Shown here: piece by piece, positions 6,016-9,476 of the stretch | Layout of the letters: every line of letters begins with the position of its first letter | Numbering within the stretch: position 1 is the first letter of the stretch | DNA from: JAAYGD01 sp964609995 | GTDB taxonomy: Bacteria; Bacillota_I; Bacilli_A; RF39; UBA660 | NCBI GenBank assembly: GCA_964609995.1 | Contig: CAZSTI010000025.1 | Span: 1 to 9,476, forward strand | DNA length: 9,476 bases | Reading direction: 5' to 3' | The notes under the pieces: generated by a model | The model's database searches: none | Told to the model about the DNA's origin: nothing | Seen by the model: the letters and a program-made list of their open reading frames with translations, nothing else | Translations under genes and position numbers: made by a program

Positions 6016-6840
6016 ATGAAATTATATGTAAACGATTTTGATTTGAAAAAATCTATTACTAGTGGTCAGTTCTTTAGATATGAATATAAAGATGATTATT
6101 ATTATATTATATTAAAAGATAGAGTAGTAAAAATTAAACAAATAGATGACTATATAATAGTAGATTCTAATAATATGAACAATATAAAAGAAACTTTAGA
6201 ATGTTTCTTTTCTTTAGATGTAGATTATAATAAAATTAATAAATACTTAATTAATAAAGATAAATCAATTAAAGATATTATTGAATCTTCTATTGGATAT
6301 AAAATACAAAGAATGGATCCTTTTGAAACAATAATTTCTTATATAATATCCGCAAATAATAGTGTTAATAATATTAGAAATTGTGTAAATAGAATTTCAA
6401 TTAAATATGGAAAAAAGATTATATTTGAAGATGCTGATTATTATTTGTTTCCAACAATAGATGAATTAATAAACATTGAATTAAATGACCTAATAGAAAT
6501 GAAACTTGGTTTTAGAGCTAAATATGTAAAAACAATAATAGATAAAATTAAGAATAAAGAATTTGAAATAGAAAGAATATTTAAAATGTCTTCAAAAGAA
6601 GCTTTATCTTATTTGATGAAAGAAAGTGGAATAGGATTAAAAGTTGCTTCTTGTATATTACTATTCTCATATTCTAGATATGATGTGTATCCAATAGATA
6701 TATGGGTAAAAAAAATTATGAAAGAAAGATTTAATTTAGATAAAGAAAAAGATATAAAAGAATATATGGAAAATAAATTTAATAATTATTCTGGATTAAT
6801 AATTCAATATTTATTTAATTATAAAAGGAATATAGAATGA
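6016..6840 (+). CDS. ogg: OGG1-type 8-oxoguanine DNA glycosylase/lyase
   Basis: The enzyme excises 8-oxoguanine from oxidised DNA and can nick the strand by its lyase activity. The 274 residues show an N-terminal OGG_N-like domain (about 1-95, with SGQFFRY at 16-22 matching the family's QxFRW-type element) and then the HhH-GPD domain. The latter begins RMDPFETIISYIISANNS (99-116), equivalent to the OGG1 DP-E and SNN region, with Asn114 where human Asn149 sits. LGFRAKYV (164-171) is the family's G[YF]RAKY element. The helix-hairpin-helix GIGLKVASC (205-213) carries Lys209, the Schiff-base Lys. YPIDIW (225-230) carries the catalytic Asp228. All key residues are present. This is the OGG1 rather than the MutY or AlkA branch, given Lys plus Asp and no Fe-S cysteines. 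The ribosome binding site is weak, suggesting coupling to the gene before; its TGA overlaps the ATG of the next gene. Confidence 0.9.
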   Translation: MKLYVNDFDLKKSITSGQFFRYEYKDDYYYIILKDRVVKIKQIDDYIIVDSNNMNNIKETLECFFSLDVDYNKINKYLINKDKSIKDIIESSIGYKIQRMDPFETIISYIISANNSVNNIRNCVNRISIKYGKKIIFEDADYYLFPTIDELINIELNDLIEMKLGFRAKYVKTIIDKIKNKEFEIERIFKMSSKEALSYLMKESGIGLKVASCILLFSYSRYDVYPIDIWVKKIMKERFNLDKEKDIKEYMENKFNNYSGLIIQYLFNYKRNIE

Positions 6841-8030
6841 AAGTTAATGATATATTAATTGTTGATATAATTAAACAAGATGCTTTTGGGAGAGGTGTTT
6901 CAAAATATAATAACTTTGTTATTTTTGTTAATGGCTCTTTACCTAATGAAAAAGCTAAAATAATTATTAAACAAATTAAAAAAAATTATGCAGAAGCTGA
7001 TACAGTTGAAACATTTAAATCTTCTAAGAGTAGAAGAACATATGATTGTCTTTATTATGATAAGTGTGGAGGATGTAATATAGGTCATCAAAATTATGAT
7101 GATCAAATACAATATAAGATAAACAAGGTGAAAGAATTATTAAATGTTGATTATATTGATTCAATTAAATCAAACGAGTTAAATTATAGAAATAAAATAG
7201 TACTTAGAGTAAATAATAATAAGGTGGGTTTATATAAAAAATCATCTAATTCAATTATAGAAATTGATAATTGTAAAATATCAAATAATAAAATTAACAA
7301 AATAATAACTAAATTAAATGATTTTAAATATTTAAATAATATAAATGAAATTACAATTAGAGCATTAGATGAGACGATGATTAGTTTTATTACTAATAAA
7401 AATATTAATAAACAAATATTAGAATATTTTAATTTTATAGAGTCTATATATATCAATAATAAGCATGCCCTTGGAAAAAAAAGTATATCTATAAATTTAT
7501 TAAATATAAAATTTGAAGTATCGAACACATCTTTTTTTCAAGTTAATTTAGAAGGTACTATTAAACTATATAATAAAATAATTGAATATTCAAATTTAAA
7601 TAAAGATGATAATGTATTAGATCTATATTGTGGAGTAGGGACAATATCTTTGTTATTAGCGAAACATTGTAAAAATGTTATTGGAATAGAATTAATAGAA
7701 GATGCAATAAAAAACGCTAACATTAATAAAAAATTAAATAATATTAATAATGTTAACTTTATTTGTGGAAGAGTAGAAGAAACAATAAATAATAATATGC
7801 TAATTGATGTATTAATTTTAGATCCACCAAGAAGTGGTGTAGATTTAAAATCTATAAATATTATTAGAGAGTTAATGCCAAAAAAAATAATATATGTCTC
7901 ATGTAATCCCGATACTTTAAAAAGAGATATTGAAAATTTAAAGGTTTATAAAATAGAGAAAGTATCTATAATTGATATGTTCCCAAATACATACCATATT
8001 GAAACAGTTTGTTTATTAACTAAAATATAG
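6837..8030 (+). CDS. rlmCD: 23S rRNA (uracil-5-)-methyltransferase, TrmA/RlmD/RlmCD family
   Basis: This SAM-dependent RNA m5U methyltransferase most likely modifies 23S rRNA. Residues 1-55 resemble a TRAM RNA-binding domain. Cys71, Cys77, Cys80 (CGGC) and Cys146 match the four [4Fe-4S] ligands of the RlmD/RumA group. FFQVN (233-237) precedes the catalytic domain; LDLYCGVGT (261-269) is the SAM-binding motif, with IGIE (282-285) after it. DPPRSG (329-334) and SCNP (355-358) follow, where Cys356 is the nucleophile, and Glu389 near the C-terminus is the expected proton-abstracting base. At 397 residues it is a little shorter than the usual 430-460. The start overlaps the stop of the glycosylase gene (ATGA), so the two are translationally coupled. 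The symbol reflects the dual-site enzyme typical of Bacillota; which uridine is methylated cannot be read from sequence. Confidence 0.88.
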   Translation: MKVNDILIVDIIKQDAFGRGVSKYNNFVIFVNGSLPNEKAKIIIKQIKKNYAEADTVETFKSSKSRRTYDCLYYDKCGGCNIGHQNYDDQIQYKINKVKELLNVDYIDSIKSNELNYRNKIVLRVNNNKVGLYKKSSNSIIEIDNCKISNNKINKIITKLNDFKYLNNINEITIRALDETMISFITNKNINKQILEYFNFIESIYINNKHALGKKSISINLLNIKFEVSNTSFFQVNLEGTIKLYNKIIEYSNLNKDDNVLDLYCGVGTISLLLAKHCKNVIGIELIEDAIKNANINKKLNNINNVNFICGRVEETINNNMLIDVLILDPPRSGVDLKSINIIRELMPKKIIYVSCNPDTLKRDIENLKVYKIEKVSIIDMFPNTYHIETVCLLTKI

Positions 8031-8039
8031 GAGATTATA

Positions 8040-8096
8040 ATGAAAAAAGAAATATTTATATTTAAATGTTCAATTCTACTTATATGGATATCATTT
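8040..8096 (+). CDS. Start of a gene cut by the assembly gap (hydrophobic N-terminus)
   Basis: ATG 8040 is preceded by AGGAG (8029-8033), which overlaps the stop of the methyltransferase gene, so a gene really starts here. Nineteen codons are readable, beginning MKKEIFIF and continuing CSILLIWISF. Two Lys followed by a hydrophobic run would suit a signal peptide, a lipoprotein leader (Cys10) or a membrane anchor. The frame then enters the 100-N gap. It should not be joined to the DUF1295 protein after the gap, which has its own ribosome binding site and start. If the two 10-base gap edges are an unmerged overlap, the frame would close as a 20-residue peptide ending Asn-stop; otherwise the length is unknown. 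Confidence 0.5.
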
Positions 8097-8206
8097 NNNN
8101 NNNNNNNNNNNNNNNNNNNNNNNNNNNNNNNNNNNNNNNNNNNNNNNNNNNNNNNNNNNNNNNNNNNNNNNNNNNNNNNNNNNNNNNNNNNNNNNNGATA
8201 TCATTT
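8087..8206. repeat. 10-base direct repeat flanking the gap
   Basis: GATATCATTT occurs at 8087-8096, immediately before the N run, and at 8197-8206, immediately after it. An identical sequence at both edges of a gap suggests that the two contig ends overlap and that the gap may be artificial, or alternatively that a repeat broke the assembly. Confidence 0.8.
8097..8196. other. Assembly gap, 100 N
   Basis: Exactly 100 undetermined bases, the size conventionally used for gaps of unknown length. True distance may be larger, smaller or negative (overlap). Any reading frame crossing it is arbitrary. Confidence 0.99.
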
Positions 8207-8222
8207 AATTAGGAGAGATAAT

Positions 8223-8999
8223 ATGGAAACACTATTAAATACATTACTAGTTGTATTTATTTATATGAATATTGTTTTTTTAATTGCATTAAAAAACAAA
8301 AATAATGGATTAGTTGATGTTGGTTGGGGATTCGGATTCGTAATGATATCAATATTTAGTTTACTATTTAATATTGATAATTCATTATTTATTAAAGTAA
8401 TTCCAACAATTTTAGTTATGTTGTGGGGATTAAGATTAAGTTATTATTTGTTTAAAAGAAATTATAAAAAAGAAGAAGATTATAGATATAAAGATATGAG
8501 ACAACGATGGGGAAAAAAAGTAAATATTAATGCATATTTTAAAGTTTTTATGTTACAAGGTTTATTAATGAGCATTATTTCACTTCCAATAATATTTTTT
8601 AATTCAAGTGGTATTGAAAAATTAAATATATTAAACATTATTGGTGTTATTGTATGGGTAATTGGATATATATTTGAAGTAGTAGGAGATTATCAATTAA
8701 AGAATTTTATAAAAGATCAAAATAATAAAGGTAAGATTATGACATCAGGTTTATGGAAATATACAAGACATCCTAATTATTTTGGAGAATCATTAATGTG
8801 GTGGGGAATATTTCTTATTACCATTAATTCTTCATTAGGTTATTATGGAGTTGTTAGTCCAACGTTAATTACTTTCTTATTAGTATTTGTATCTGGAATT
8901 CCTTTATTAGAAAAAAAATATGAAAATAATAAGGAATTTCAAGAATACGCTAGAAAAACAAGCAAGTTTATACCTTGGTTTGTTAAGAAAGGAAGGTGA
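8223..8999 (+). CDS. DUF1295 family membrane protein
   Basis: The 258-residue integral membrane protein belongs to the DUF1295 family, related to the C-terminal part of steroid 5-alpha reductases and to isoprenylcysteine methyltransferases. Motifs seen: DVGWG (32-36), WGLRLSYYLFKRN (68-80), EVVGDYQLKNFI (152-163), GLWKYTRHPNYFGE (176-189, the family's RHPNYxGE core), and GIPLLEKKY with a final FIPW (225-252). About six or seven hydrophobic segments are visible, including 5-23, 37-50, 58-75, 108-126, 137-155 and 190-228. A lipid or isoprenoid substrate is often suspected for the family, but none is established. The start at 8223 is fixed by AGGAGAG (8211-8217). A frame continuing upstream through the N gap is an artefact. 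Its TGA stop overlaps the strong ribosome binding site of the next gene, indicating coupled expression with DUF2177. Confidence 0.9.
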   Translation: METLLNTLLVVFIYMNIVFLIALKNKNNGLVDVGWGFGFVMISIFSLLFNIDNSLFIKVIPTILVMLWGLRLSYYLFKRNYKKEEDYRYKDMRQRWGKKVNINAYFKVFMLQGLLMSIISLPIIFFNSSGIEKLNILNIIGVIVWVIGYIFEVVGDYQLKNFIKDQNNKGKIMTSGLWKYTRHPNYFGESLMWWGIFLITINSSLGYYGVVSPTLITFLLVFVSGIPLLEKKYENNKEFQEYARKTSKFIPWFVKKGR

Positions 9000-9007
9000 T
9001 ATTTAAT

Positions 9008-9400
9008 TTGATAAAAATGTATTTAATTGCTCTTATTATATTTGTAATAATAGATGGTATATGGCTTGGATTTATAGCAAAGGATCTATATAAAAAAGAA
9101 ATAGGACATTTATTAGCTAGTAATCCTAATTGGATTGCAGCAGTTATATTTTATTTGTTATTTTTAGTAGGATTAGTTTACTTTGTAATAAATCCTGGAG
9201 TTGAAAAAGAAAGTATTATTAATGTATTAATATCTGGAGCATTATTTGGATTATTAACATACTCTACATATGACTTGACAAACTTAGCAACATTAAAAGA
9301 ATGGCCTTTAAAAATTACTATTATTGATTTAATATGGGGAACCTCATTATCAACAATAGTATCTACTGCAACTTATTATTTTTATATGTTATTTAAATAG
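9008..9400 (+). CDS. DUF2177 family membrane protein
   Basis: The 130-residue protein has four hydrophobic segments (about 5-24, 42-62, 72-88 and 105-126) and the signatures of DUF2177: IDGIWLGF (15-22), a Tyr after two or three turns (LYKKEIG), SNPNWIAAVIFY (38-49), YDLTNLATLKEWP (88-100) and IDLIWG (106-111). Its function is unknown; it is an inner-membrane protein by sequence. For the start I prefer TTG 9008, because AAGGTGAT (8993-9000), a near-perfect match to the 16S anti-SD, ends seven bases before it. GTG 8996 lies inside that site and ATG 9017 is rather far (16 bases). The gene follows the DUF1295 gene closely, a pairing expected of co-functioning genes, and its stop overlaps the ribosome binding site of the next gene. 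Confidence 0.88.
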   Translation: MIKMYLIALIIFVIIDGIWLGFIAKDLYKKEIGHLLASNPNWIAAVIFYLLFLVGLVYFVINPGVEKESIINVLISGALFGLLTYSTYDLTNLATLKEWPLKITIIDLIWGTSLSTIVSTATYYFYMLFK

Positions 9401-9408
9401 GAGGAAAT

Positions 9409-9476
9409 ATGAAAGATAAATATGAAAAATTAGTTAGTTTTAATAGAAATATGGGTATATTACATCTTATACAAGC
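9409..9476 (+). CDS. Probable heliorhodopsin, 5' end only
   Basis: Only 22 codons plus two bases are in the window. ATG 9409 follows a perfect AGGAGG (9399-9404) that overlaps the DUF2177 stop. The visible residues include the string LVSFNRNMGILHLIQ (8-22). This matches, from memory, the start of helix A of heliorhodopsins, where the pattern L-x-x-F-N-R-x-x-G-x-x-H-L-x-Q precedes a membrane helix; the described protein 48C12 reads LQNFNRIAGVFHLLQ there. Heliorhodopsins are retinal-binding seven-helix proteins of inverted orientation, found in monoderm bacteria, archaea and viruses, and probably sensory. The Schiff-base Lys in helix G is outside the window, so neither retinal binding nor completeness can be judged. 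The match covers few residues, so another small membrane protein family remains possible. Confidence 0.62.
   Translation, partial: MKDKYEKLVSFNRNMGILHLIQ

Noticed and set aside
8040..8999. A single 319-residue protein spanning the N gap
   Set aside because: The reading crosses 100 undetermined bases, so the frame is arbitrary; the DUF1295 part has its own AGGAGAG site and ATG at 8223 and matches the normal family length without the extra N-terminus.
6016..8999. Mycoplasma-type genetic code (TGA = Trp)
   Set aside because: TGA is the natural stop of the glycosylase gene and of the DUF1295 gene, with the next gene starting right there; Trp codons are TGG throughout.
1..9476. CRISPR arrays, tRNA or rRNA genes, insertion sequences
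   Set aside because: No regularly spaced repeats, no cloverleaf-like GC-rich islands and no transposase-like frames or terminal inverted repeats were seen.

Overview
The window is very AT-rich and all supported genes lie on the + strand. Reading frames use AGGAGG-type ribosome binding sites. TGA acts as a stop (6838-6840 and 8997-8999) and Trp is read from TGG, so the standard bacterial code fits and mycoplasma-like recoding does not. Together with the protein families seen, this suggests an uncultured low-GC monoderm of the Bacillota (Bacilli/Clostridia-like). A run of exactly 100 N at 8097-8196 marks a draft or metagenome-derived assembly. No species can be named from the sequence.

Left region (1-1720): two adjacent genes encode paralogous proteins of about 210 residues that I do not recognise. 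About 460 bases without an intact gene follow, holding a weak hairpin, what looks like a decayed reading frame, and the promoter of the next operon. The two genes use CGA for Arg more often than the rest of the window, which hints at accessory DNA.

Central left (1690-3710): a thymidylate operon. It has a promoter, a long FAD-dependent thymidylate synthase (ThyX) that looks like two ThyX-type halves in one chain, and a dTMP kinase two bases later. Together they would convert dUMP to dTMP and then dTDP. A clear hairpin/T-tract terminator closes the operon. Next comes a small protein of the nucleoside 2-deoxyribosyltransferase-like fold, with its own extended -10 promoter.

Central (4169-5516): a TTGACA/TATACT promoter drives an unrecognised 327-residue soluble protein, followed by a very acidic 49-residue protein.

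Right region (5490-9476): a long tightly packed gene run. It holds an 83-residue possibly membrane-associated protein, an 80-residue DUF1292-like protein, an OGG1-type 8-oxoguanine DNA glycosylase and an overlapping TrmA/RlmD-type rRNA (uracil-5-)-methyltransferase with a [4Fe-4S] cysteine set. After these come a gene cut by the assembly gap, a DUF1295 membrane protein and a DUF2177 membrane protein. At the very end are the first 23 codons of what looks like a heliorhodopsin. The combination of oxidised-guanine repair, two membrane proteins of unknown function and a probable light-sensing rhodopsin in one co-directional run is the most interesting aspect of the window.
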